A stretch of DNA of 5,908 nucleotides from an uncultured bacterium. Lineage in GTDB: Bacteria; Cyanobacteriota; Vampirovibrionia; Gastranaerophilales; Gastranaerophilaceae. Position numbers and translations under genes: made by a program. This document shows, one piece after another, positions 1 to 5,908 of this stretch. The stretch is taken from positions 1 to 5,908 of the forward strand of contig CAMVQX010000097.1 in the NCBI GenBank assembly GCA_947169755.1, in the 5' to 3' direction. Every line of letters begins with the position of its first letter. Position 1 is the stretch's first letter. The notes beneath the pieces are model-generated. The model had not been told where the DNA came from, made no database searches, and worked only from the letters and a program-made list of their open reading frames with translations.

Positions 1-228
1 AAATTTGAAGCATTCAAATTGACAGACGCAGCTGATAAATCACTTGAAGCATTCTTAAAAACAGTTAAAAAAGCAAAGAGATTGTCTGTCCTAGCCAACA
101 TTGGAGCTTGTATTACGGCACTCGGAGTGCTTGCGCCGGCAATTATGGTTGCTATCAGAAAATGGGGCGACAACAATGAATTCCAAGTAAAAGAAGACTT
201 GAAAAAGAAAATGAACGCTAACGCATAA
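1..228 (+). CDS. Hypothetical membrane protein, C-terminal fragment
   Basis: The reading frame is open from the first base to a TAA at 226-228, so this is the last 75 residues of a protein that starts outside the window. An in-frame TTG at 19 is a possible start, but no good ribosome binding site precedes it and the frame continues upstream, so I treat the gene as 5'-truncated. Residues 1-27 are charged and helical and carry the near-repeat FEAFK / LEAFLK (an 11-base direct repeat at 5-15 and 44-54, in frame). Residues 28-52 form one clear hydrophobic segment (LANIGACITALGVLAPAIMV), flanked by KKAKR before and RK after. A short charged tail (EFQVKEDLKKKM) ends the protein. I recognise no family. 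The shape is that of a C-terminally anchored membrane protein. It converges with the flavoprotein gene and overlaps its end by 11 bases. Confidence 0.7.
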   Translation, partial: KFEAFKLTDAADKSLEAFLKTVKKAKRLSVLANIGACITALGVLAPAIMVAIRKWGDNNEFQVKEDLKKKMNANA

Positions 229-1330
229 TTGCATCTGCCGCAACAAAAGCAGTTGACCAGCAATTTTGCAAATTAAATCCGCCGCAAAAACCGTCTATAT
301 TCAAAACTTCTCCACAGAAATACAAATTTGGAATGAGTTTTGATTCCATAGTTTTTGGATTAATTTCGTTCAAATCCACTCCGCCAGACATAACAACTTC
401 ACCGTCAGGAACTGTTCCATTTACCGTTATTTCAAAATTTTGTAACTTATTTAAAATACAATCACGTGTTTTGCCATCTATTGTATGACACTTGCGCTCC
501 GGAACGATATTCAAATCTTGCAATACAAATTCCGCAAAAGATTTTGGAACAATTTCCGACAGAAGTTTTTTTATCGATTTATGCGGATTACAATTCAACA
601 TTTCCTGCAAATCGATTTTTCCGGCAAAATCAAAATTTAATTTATAAGGAAAATTTTCTCGAGCTTTTAGAGAAGAAATCTTATAGATTTCTGGTCCGGA
701 AACACCTTTGTGAGTAAACAGAACGCCGTTTATAGAAACACCACTGAGTTTTGAAAAATCTTCTTTAGTCTCTAAGCCTGTCAAAGCAGGTTTTTGTTGA
801 ATTACGTTATGTCCTAAAGATTTTAAAATCTCAATTGCACAATGCCCGCCAATTGCAACTACAACATAATCAAAGTCATAAGAATTGTTACTTGTAAAAA
901 TAGAAAATCTTGATAATGAATTAATTTTCAAAACTTCTTCTTTAATAAATCTAACTTTATTTAATGCCTTCAAAAATTTTTCCCTAACATCTTTTGAACT
1001 GTTTGAAATCGGAAATATACGCATATCGTCCTGAATATACGTTTTTACGCCAATTTTTTCAAAAAAATCCAGTGTATCTGAGGTGGAAAATTTTGAAAAA
1101 ACAGAATACAAAAATTTTTCACCCCTGGGATAATTTGAAGCTAATTCTTTAAAATCATAAATTGCATTAGCTAAATTACATCTGCCACCACCTGTAGGCA
1201 ACAAAGTATAAAGCGGAGACTTCTTTTCAAAAACTGTAACATCAAACTGGTTCTGCAAAAAATATGCACACATACACCCCGCAGGGCCGCCGCCAACAAT
1301 TGCAACTTTAGATTTCCGCTCTTGTGCCAT
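218..1330 (-). CDS. HI0933/YhiN-family FAD-dependent oxidoreductase
   Basis: This 370-residue protein is a cytosolic flavoprotein of the HI0933-like group (COG2081), which includes E. coli YhiN and the BaiN-type bile-acid oxidoreductases. For most members the substrate is unknown, and the sequence does not settle it here. Visible marks are the dinucleotide-binding loop VGGGPAG at residues 12-18, followed by acidic E35 at the end of the second strand, which should hold the FAD ribose. The family signature GGGRCNLAN lies at 47-55, the second FAD contact VVVAIGG at 156-162, and FTHKGVSGPEIYKIS at 205-219. The C-terminal FAD-closing motif spans roughly 316-367 (GGVDLNEI, LYFCGEVLNIDG, GGFNLQNCWST). 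Length is slightly under the usual 390-420. Ten cysteines are present. The ATG at 1330 is the only sensible start, since the FAD loop follows at once. It lies inside the end of folK (23-base overlap). A weak GGAAATGG stretch lies upstream, so translation may be coupled to folK. Confidence 0.93.
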   Translation of the reverse strand: MAQERKSKVAIVGGGPAGCMCAYFLQNQFDVTVFEKKSPLYTLLPTGGGRCNLANAIYDFKELASNYPRGEKFLYSVFSKFSTSDTLDFFEKIGVKTYIQDDMRIFPISNSSKDVREKFLKALNKVRFIKEEVLKINSLSRFSIFTSNNSYDFDYVVVAIGGHCAIEILKSLGHNVIQQKPALTGLETKEDFSKLSGVSINGVLFTHKGVSGPEIYKISSLKARENFPYKLNFDFAGKIDLQEMLNCNPHKSIKKLLSEIVPKSFAEFVLQDLNIVPERKCHTIDGKTRDCILNKLQNFEITVNGTVPDGEVVMSGGVDLNEINPKTMESKLIPNLYFCGEVLNIDGFCGGFNLQNCWSTAFVAADAIMR

Positions 1331-1811
1331 ATAAAAATACCATTTCCGGGTTTTCTAAATCATTATGCAATTGTGAAATAGTCTTATGCAACACAGGATG
1401 CTCAAAATTCGGAATTAATTCCAAAAGAGGCACAAGCGTAAAAGCTCTTAAATGCAAATATCTATGGGGAATAATCAAATTATCCTCATTGATAATATCT
1501 TTGTTATAAAAGAGAATGTCAATATCAATAGTCCTATCAGTATACATACCGGCTGTGCGTTTTCTGCCAAGTTGTGCTTCAATTCTATGACAAACTTCAA
1601 GCAAATCTTGAGGAGACAGAGTTGTTTTGATCTCGACAACAGCATTGACAAACCAAGTATCAGAATTCATTCCCCAAGGCTCGGTTTCATAAAAAGAAGA
1701 AGTTCTTACAATAGATACACCGTCAGTTGTTCCAATCAAGCTTGCCGCCTGTTGAACATATCCTATTCGATCGCCTGAATTTGACCCTAAACTTAAATAA
1801 ACTATTGCCAT
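1308..1811 (-). CDS. folK: 2-amino-4-hydroxy-6-hydroxymethyldihydropteridine pyrophosphokinase
   Basis: FolK (HPPK) transfers pyrophosphate from ATP to 6-hydroxymethyl-7,8-dihydropterin in the cytosol, making the substrate for dihydropteroate synthase in folate synthesis. The 167-residue length matches the family (about 160). Conserved elements are in order: SLGSNSGDR (7-15), SSFYETEPWG (38-47), the pterin-pocket W53, F54 and N56, E78, R83, and RTIDIDIL (93-100). That last motif carries the two magnesium-binding aspartates, D96 and D98. IPH (H116) and R122 follow. By alignment to the E. coli enzyme, as I remember it, these correspond to R82, R92, D95, D97, H115 and R121, so the enzyme looks fully active. 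The residues before RTIDIDIL (MYTD) differ from the usual KWGP-type signature. The ATG at 1811 has no Shine-Dalgarno sequence, but a strong promoter lies directly in front of it, pointing to leaderless translation. The other folate genes are not in the window. Confidence 0.97.
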   Translation of the reverse strand: MAIVYLSLGSNSGDRIGYVQQAASLIGTTDGVSIVRTSSFYETEPWGMNSDTWFVNAVVEIKTTLSPQDLLEVCHRIEAQLGRKRTAGMYTDRTIDIDILFYNKDIINEDNLIIPHRYLHLRAFTLVPLLELIPNFEHPVLHKTISQLHNDLENPEMVFLYGTRAEI

Positions 1812-1817
1812 AACAGA

Positions 1818-1846
1818 ATTTTAAAGAGTTTTGGCTATCTTGTCAA
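1818..1846 (-). promoter_or_regulatory. Sigma-70-type promoter of folK, probably leaderless
   Basis: On the - strand a perfect -35 box TTGACA (1846-1841) is followed by exactly 17 bases and then TAAAAT (1823-1818), which matches the TATAAT consensus at five of six positions. The -35 box starts two bases after the stop codon of the large upstream gene, and the -10 box ends six bases before the folK ATG (1811). Transcription usually starts about seven bases past the -10 box, which here is the A of the ATG itself. This agrees with the absence of a ribosome binding site before folK. The promoter would drive folK and the overlapping flavoprotein gene. Confidence 0.75.
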
Positions 1847-1848
1847 TA

Positions 1849-4800
1849 TTATTTTTTAAATTTATCTAACAAATTACCGTTTGCAGAAGTTCCAGCGGTC
1901 TCAGGAATCTCTTTATTTTCGGTTGTTACAGCTTGCACAGTATTGTTATTTTTAGTATTTACAGGTGTTTGTACAGGTTCAATATTTGCATAATATCTTG
2001 GATCTTCCAAACCTTCCATAGCCTTCATTACACCGAGTCTGCCTGCTTTTAATTTTATATCGGCCATCCAAGATTCAAGTGCATATGTAAGAACAAGCAT
2101 AAATGTTGCCCAAGAAATGCCGGCAGTAGCCAATGCTCGTTTTAATCCCGGAGTCATAAATATGGATGTTGGTTTCCCTTGTGATATAAATTTGATAAAT
2201 TCATCAGGATGTTCAGTCAATTCTTTAAGAATTGCATCCATAATTTGCTGCATTTCTTCTTTCGGAATATTGTCAATCATCTTTTCAATTTTCGGAAGTA
2301 TTTCAAGCATTGTTTTCTTATCCATTCTAAGACTTGCAATATTCATATCTTCCATCCTGTTCAAGAATTCTTCTTCAGACATTCTGTTTACAGATTCTTT
2401 TATCCTAATTAAAGCTGCTTTTGGTGATTTACCTTTAATAAGATCGCTAATTTTTATATTTGTATAAACAGTTCTTAAATTTTTATACAATTGAGGAATT
2501 GCTGTTACAGGTATTGTTTGAGTTCCTTCCGGTATTAATCCCTTTTTAAGTAACATATCATATATTTTTTTACTTTGTATCGGTATTTGTAGAGTTCCAT
2601 CACTATTTCCCAATAGGTTCTTCACTTTAGGATCATTTAACAAACCTGGAACTTTTTTAATTTCTGCTTTTAATCTTTGTATTTGATTTATAACGTTAAC
2701 TACGTTTTCGTGTGACAATATTTGTTCAGGTTGCCAAATTTGGTTTTGTAGTTTTTCAACAGATTTTATAATATTTTCAAGTTCGTTGTCTTCAATAAAT
2801 GTTCTTATACCACGATTGTGTCTTAAATCTTTTAATGCACGCGTTAACTTATAGTCAATTTTGCCATAATCTTTATTTTCAATAGCTTTAATTAGTTGTT
2901 CTAATCCCTCAATATCACATCTTTGTACGTTAGATTGCTCTTTAATCTGTCCAACAAGTCTTTTTAAGCTGCCTGTGTCTACTTTAACCAGTTTAAAGTT
3001 TTCTATTTCTTTTAAAATATCTTCGACTTCATTTCTTTTTATCAAACCATTTAATTCTGGCATATATTCTAAGTTATTTAGTATTTTTCTTATATCTTCA
3101 GTATTTATAGCTTTGTCAATGGTTTCCCTTAGAGATATACTGAGTTCTTGTGTCGCTTTTCGAACCCTGTCTCCATAATCTGCTATTTTTGTATCTTCAA
3201 TAGCAGTTTTCACTATTTCTTGTAATGCTTGATATGCTCTATTATATCGTGCTTCTGGAATTCCTTTAATCGCAGCAGGTTCAAGCAACATAGTCAAGAC
3301 ATCAGCTCTGAGCTGTGGATTATCAGTACTTCTTATTATTTCGTCGAAAATATAACTAAATTTTCTAGCAAGTACAGGATCTTTTGCCAAGATTATTTTC
3401 CACAAGCGATGTTTTATACTGTATAATTCATCGTTATTCATATTGGCTAAATTTTTAGCCTGTGCTTTTAAATTTGAGAATAATTTTGACAATATTACTG
3501 TTATAGAATCGTTTTTGGCGTCTATTCCTGTAGTGAATCCGCTGAGAGGTTTATTAGTTACTTCTGTATTTTGTACTTTTGTTGAAACATTCTTTGAAAC
3601 ATTTTCCAAATATTTTTTAAACCATTTTGATTTCATTCTCTCTGAAGATTTACTCATAAAACCAAGGAATTTGTTTATAACTTTCGCAGGGGACAATTTT
3701 CCCTTATACATTAAATAACTTCCAATAAATATAGGAGATAATGCTGCTAAGATACTGCCATACATTACGAATGGTTGTGCAATATCAATTGCTGCTTCCA
3801 TTGATTCCGAGTAAGTTTGGGAGTTGTCATCTACTTTTTCGAAAGTATTAAACAATTTTCTTTGTAAATTTTTAGCATCTCTTAGTTGTTCTTCAGTTAC
3901 TTCCTGTTTCATCAACTGTTCTTGAAGAAGTTTATTTTCTTTATATTCTTTTTTCCTAAATTTTTCATATGCAAAATATTGTTTTATAACAGTTGGCAAG
4001 AAAGTTATTACTTCTTTTACTTTTGAAGCTTTTGTTTTTTTATTTTTAACGTCTTTTACATCATTATAATCATCTTCAGTGTAACCGATAAAGTTACGCG
4101 GATCTTTTTCAAGTTCACGTTTCGCAGTATATCTGCCGGCACGCGATGCTGATTTTTGTAATTTTAAACCTATCAATGCACCTGCGATTCCGGTAACTAC
4201 TGCTCCTATACCGCCTATCATCCATTTTTTCCCGATAGGATGTGCAAATACTGTGGTTGTAACTCGTTTTGCATATTTAACAATATCTTTTGGTTTTGCT
4301 TTTGCTTCTTTTTTAGCTTGTTTTATTTGTTCTTTGGTCATTCCGTCAGTATTTATTTTATTTTCATTTAAGTGTAAATCGTCTGTGAATGATCTATAGA
4401 ATTTACCCCATTTCTTGTAAACAGATCTTCCGCTTTCTTTTCCTTTTTTCAAATCTGCGTATAATTCTTTAGTTTCAGAAGAACCGTTTTTCTCTACGTT
4501 TTTGTCAACTATTTTTTCTATTACACCGAATTTGTTCAGAATCCATCCTATTGCACCACCAACTACAGCACCTAAGAATGGAGTTCCATTTATAAGTACT
4601 TCTGATGCAACTTCCATATTTTGAGAGTATTTTTCTGCTTCATTATTTATTATTCTAATTGAACGTTGAATGATTTCCTGATCCCGTTTTGCCTGTTCAA
4701 TTTCTTCAGGTGTAAGCTCTCTTGAAACGAGTTTTGATTCATCTGTATCATTTTTAACGGAATTCAAGTATGCTTTTCTATCTTTAAACAAATTTATAAT

Positions 4801-5601
4801 ACTTTTGAACAAACCTGTTTTTAATTTTTCTTTTTTCTTATCTTTTAACCATTCAGGATGTTTTGCAATTTCTTCTTTTGCTTTTGCAATTTGTTCAGGT
4901 GTATATGTAACAAAAGCTTTTGGATCTTTCAAAGATTCTCGTGCTTGATACCTTGCAATTTTAGAGCTGTCAACCTGCAATTTTGCTGCATAAATATTTA
5001 TACCGATAAATGATGCAATCGTTGCTGCTATCATACCGAATATACCTAATTTTCCGCTGCGTTTTATCGGTTTTATTGCTTTTTGATATTCATTATATAT
5101 TTTTAGGGCTTCTTCACGAAGTGCAGGATTTTCAATTTTATCAATTTGTTTTTTATTTTTAAATTCCCAAGAACTAAATCCATAATTGTTACCTTTTTTA
5201 TTGTATCCGTCTTCCCAAATTCTTCTGCTAAGATCTTTTGCTTCTTGACTTTCCAATATTTCATTTTCAATTTGACGGGATTTTACTGTATTTGGTTTAA
5301 ATATCATTTTATAAGCTGCCAAAAATGAAAGTCCCAAAGCGGCAAACGGCGCAAGAGCAACCATAGGTTGTGTTGCGGTTTCAACGTTTTCTGCAACACT
5401 TTCAGAATGGTTATCCATTATATCAACAACATCAATAATATTTTCGCCAAGTGCTTTTGCACGAGCAATTTCTTCATCAGAATATTGACGACTGTTATAT
5501 AACGCTTCGCGTTTTGCTAATTCGTCTTTTTGATCCGCTTCCCATTTTTTGAAATTGTCTTTATTTTTGGCTATTTGAGATAATGAATTAAAAAAGTCCA
5601 T
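1849..5601 (-). CDS. Giant repeat-built multi-span membrane protein, unknown function
   Basis: I recognise no family for this 1250-residue protein. I chose the ATG at 5601 because AGGGG lies four bases before it. The frame also runs up to a TTG at 5676, but that would reach into the kinase gene upstream and add a stretch with no ribosome binding site. The N-terminal 75 residues are highly charged, so there is no signal peptide. Six hydrophobic segments lie near residues 79-100, 184-206, 337-357, 460-480, 608-632 and 1155-1175; the third and fourth are rich in glycine (GAVVGGAIG, GIGAVVTGIAGALIG). They belong to three diverged copies of a two-part module (separate entries). Long lysine- and glutamate-rich, helix-forming linkers separate them, and the fifth linker (about 634-1154) is by far the largest and contains a 41-residue repeat. 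Residues 1209-1250 are a Thr/Asn/Pro-rich tail ending LLDKFKK. I found one cysteine only (C895). No catalytic motif is evident. A scaffold or membrane-organising role is a guess. It sits 52 bases after the kinase gene and 37 before folK. Confidence 0.9.
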   Translation of the reverse strand: MDFFNSLSQIAKNKDNFKKWEADQKDELAKREALYNSRQYSDEEIARAKALGENIIDVVDIMDNHSESVAENVETATQPMVALAPFAALGLSFLAAYKMIFKPNTVKSRQIENEILESQEAKDLSRRIWEDGYNKKGNNYGFSSWEFKNKKQIDKIENPALREEALKIYNEYQKAIKPIKRSGKLGIFGMIAATIASFIGINIYAAKLQVDSSKIARYQARESLKDPKAFVTYTPEQIAKAKEEIAKHPEWLKDKKKEKLKTGLFKSIINLFKDRKAYLNSVKNDTDESKLVSRELTPEEIEQAKRDQEIIQRSIRIINNEAEKYSQNMEVASEVLINGTPFLGAVVGGAIGWILNKFGVIEKIVDKNVEKNGSSETKELYADLKKGKESGRSVYKKWGKFYRSFTDDLHLNENKINTDGMTKEQIKQAKKEAKAKPKDIVKYAKRVTTTVFAHPIGKKWMIGGIGAVVTGIAGALIGLKLQKSASRAGRYTAKRELEKDPRNFIGYTEDDYNDVKDVKNKKTKASKVKEVITFLPTVIKQYFAYEKFRKKEYKENKLLQEQLMKQEVTEEQLRDAKNLQRKLFNTFEKVDDNSQTYSESMEAAIDIAQPFVMYGSILAALSPIFIGSYLMYKGKLSPAKVINKFLGFMSKSSERMKSKWFKKYLENVSKNVSTKVQNTEVTNKPLSGFTTGIDAKNDSITVILSKLFSNLKAQAKNLANMNNDELYSIKHRLWKIILAKDPVLARKFSYIFDEIIRSTDNPQLRADVLTMLLEPAAIKGIPEARYNRAYQALQEIVKTAIEDTKIADYGDRVRKATQELSISLRETIDKAINTEDIRKILNNLEYMPELNGLIKRNEVEDILKEIENFKLVKVDTGSLKRLVGQIKEQSNVQRCDIEGLEQLIKAIENKDYGKIDYKLTRALKDLRHNRGIRTFIEDNELENIIKSVEKLQNQIWQPEQILSHENVVNVINQIQRLKAEIKKVPGLLNDPKVKNLLGNSDGTLQIPIQSKKIYDMLLKKGLIPEGTQTIPVTAIPQLYKNLRTVYTNIKISDLIKGKSPKAALIRIKESVNRMSEEEFLNRMEDMNIASLRMDKKTMLEILPKIEKMIDNIPKEEMQQIMDAILKELTEHPDEFIKFISQGKPTSIFMTPGLKRALATAGISWATFMLVLTYALESWMADIKLKAGRLGVMKAMEGLEDPRYYANIEPVQTPVNTKNNNTVQAVTTENKEIPETAGTSANGNLLDKFKK
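1978..3900 (-). repeat. Membrane module copy 3, split by a long insert (residues 568-1208)
   Basis: Part a is residues 568-634: VTEEQLRDAK, then YSESMEAAIDIAQPF and a hydrophobic segment. Part b is residues 1152-1208: a hydrophobic segment, then AGRLGVMKAMEGLEDPRYY. AGR and DPR stand two residues further apart than in copy 2, so this part is the most diverged. Where copies 1 and 2 have 80-100 residues between a and b, this one has about 520. Confidence 0.6.
2752..3093 (-). repeat. Three 41-residue helical repeats in the large protein
   Basis: Residues 837-950 contain three helical units whose ends align at exact 41-residue steps: VEDILKEIEN (I866), LEQLIKAIEN (I907) and LENIIKSVEK (V948). 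Units 1 and 3 align without gaps over about 34 residues, sharing for instance N-E-[VL]-E-[DN]-I-[LI]-K. Unit 2 needs a short gap. Similar but looser helices follow near 966-998 and 1078-1110. This resembles a helical-repeat solenoid, often a protein-binding surface, but no named repeat family is recognised. Confidence 0.6.
4057..4716 (-). repeat. Membrane module copy 2 (protein residues 296-515)
   Basis: Part a is residues 296-359: LTPEEIEQAK, then EKYSQNMEVASEV, then PF and a glycine-rich hydrophobic segment. Part b is residues 457-515: GKKWMIGG opening a hydrophobic segment, then AGRYTAKRELEKDPRNFIGY. Part b lines up closely with copy 1 (ARYQARESLKDPKAFVTY), which makes the duplication clearest here. 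Confidence 0.7.
4882..5484 (-). repeat. Membrane module copy 1 (protein residues 40-240)
   Basis: Part a is residues 40-104: YSDEEIARAK, then DNHSESVAENVETATQP, then a hydrophobic segment. Part b is residues 183-240: GKLGIFG opening a hydrophobic segment, then IARYQARESLKDPKAFVTY. About 80 hydrophilic residues lie between the parts. Copies 2 and 3 share the same order of motifs, seen by eye at protein level; the DNA copies are too diverged to be recent. Confidence 0.7.
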
Positions 5602-5605
5602 ATTT

Positions 5606-5610
5606 CCCCT
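5606..5610 (-). promoter_or_regulatory. Ribosome binding site AGGGG deciding the start
   Basis: AGGGG on the - strand is followed by AAAT and then the ATG at 5601. It can pair with the 16S 3' end, with one G:U. It is the only such site near the upstream end of the large gene and is the reason for preferring this start over the TTG at 5676. The spacing of four bases is a little short. Confidence 0.7.
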
Positions 5611-5653
5611 ATATAAATATAAAAAATAAGAGAAAAGAATATTTGCCTGAATG

Positions 5654-5908
5654 TTAAATTTTGTAAATGGGTACAATTATCTCAAACTCTGTCAAATCTG
5701 AAGTTGATTTCAAAAGCTTCAACGAAGCATTTTGGGCCTCAAGTTGTTTTTTACAAATAGCAAGCCCTAAACCACTTCCGGAACTTTTTGTTGTAAATCC
5801 TTCTTTAAAAATATCTTTTTCATTCTCTATGGGCTTGCCATTATTAGAAATCTTTACAACAACCCTATTTTCAATTATTTCCTCTGTGATATTAATTTCA
5901 CCCTTTTC
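5654..5908 (-). CDS. Sensor histidine kinase, C-terminal ATP-binding domain (partial)
   Basis: The last 84 residues of a histidine kinase, ending in TAA at 5656-5654; the start and sensor part lie beyond the right edge. The GHKL-type ATPase fold is recognised by VVVKISNNGKPI (residues 16-27, the G1 box), IFKEGFTTK (33-41, the F box and ATP-lid side) and GSGLGLAICKKQ (44-55, the G2 box). The closing strand EFEIIVPI (74-81) follows, as at the end of most kinases. The first asparagine of the G1 box replaces the usual aspartate (DNG to NNG), a variant I recall from several kinase subfamilies, so loss of activity should not be assumed. The N box and phosphorylated histidine are outside the window, so subfamily and signal cannot be named. 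No response regulator is visible. The large membrane-protein gene follows after 52 bases on the same strand. Confidence 0.9.
   Translation of the reverse strand, partial: EKGEINITEEIIENRVVVKISNNGKPIENEKDIFKEGFTTKSSGSGLGLAICKKQLEAQNASLKLLKSTSDLTEFEIIVPIYKI

Noticed and set aside
1324..1778. Two + strand open frames opposite folK
   Set aside because: folK on the - strand has all its conserved residues; the opposite frames look like nothing known.
1849..1875. Possible terminator at the end of the large gene (AATTT...AAATT)
   Set aside because: The stem is only five A/T pairs and is followed by an A-rich run rather than a T-run on the transcript.
2117..3718. Several + strand open frames of 65-116 codons opposite the large gene
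   Set aside because: They are antisense to a clearly coding frame, rich in Phe, Ser and Ile as expected for the reverse of lysine- and glutamate-rich codons, and lack recognisable domains or ribosome binding sites.
5610..5621. TATATT / TATATA as -10 boxes for the large gene
   Set aside because: The stretch is generally AT-rich, no -35 match lies at the right distance, and a start there would remove or crowd the ribosome binding site.
5602..5676. N-terminal extension of the large protein from a TTG at 5676
   Set aside because: It overlaps the end of the kinase gene, has no ribosome binding site, and the ATG at 5601 has AGGGG in front of it.
5690..5695. TTGACA on the - strand as a -35 box for the large gene
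   Set aside because: It lies inside the kinase coding sequence, and no acceptable -10 box occurs 16-18 bases downstream.

Overview
The window is AT-rich bacterial DNA, gene-dense, with almost no non-coding sequence. It holds the 3' end of one gene on the + strand and a run of four genes on the - strand. No RNA gene, CRISPR array, transposase or integrase is visible. I cannot prove the source. The combination of low GC, large lysine- and asparagine-rich helical membrane proteins without known domains, and ordinary housekeeping genes reminds me of gut Melainabacteria/Vampirovibrionia (Gastranaerophilales). That is a weak, memory-based inference.

Layout from left to right. Bases 1-228 (+) are the C-terminal end of a hypothetical single-span membrane protein, cut by the window edge. 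Its end overlaps, tail to tail, the end of a HI0933/YhiN-type FAD oxidoreductase (218-1330, -). The oxidoreductase start lies inside the end of folK (1308-1811, -), the folate-pathway pyrophosphokinase. Just upstream of folK, in a 37-bp gap, is a near-consensus sigma-70 promoter (TTGACA, 17 bp, TAAAAT). Its predicted start point falls on or next to the A of the folK ATG, so folK is probably read from a leaderless mRNA. Next comes a very large gene (1849-5601, -) for a 1250-residue membrane protein of no recognised family. At the right edge (5654-5908, -) is the ATP-binding C-terminus of a sensor histidine kinase, cut by the window edge.

The most interesting object is the 1250-residue protein. 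It is built from three diverged copies of one two-part membrane module, giving six hydrophobic segments in the order a-b-a-b-a-b. The third copy is split by a helical stretch of about 520 residues, which itself contains repeats with a period of exactly 41 residues. A short T-x-E-E-I-x-x-A-K motif recurs about six times between the membrane segments. The protein has no signal peptide, a single cysteine and a low-complexity tail. Its architecture suggests a scaffold or membrane-organising protein rather than an enzyme, but its function is unknown.

The four - strand genes could be read through together, since no terminator is visible between them. The promoter before folK indicates that folK and the oxidoreductase can also be expressed as a separate two-gene unit. 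The pathways (signalling, unknown membrane protein, folate, flavoprotein) do not point to one shared function.
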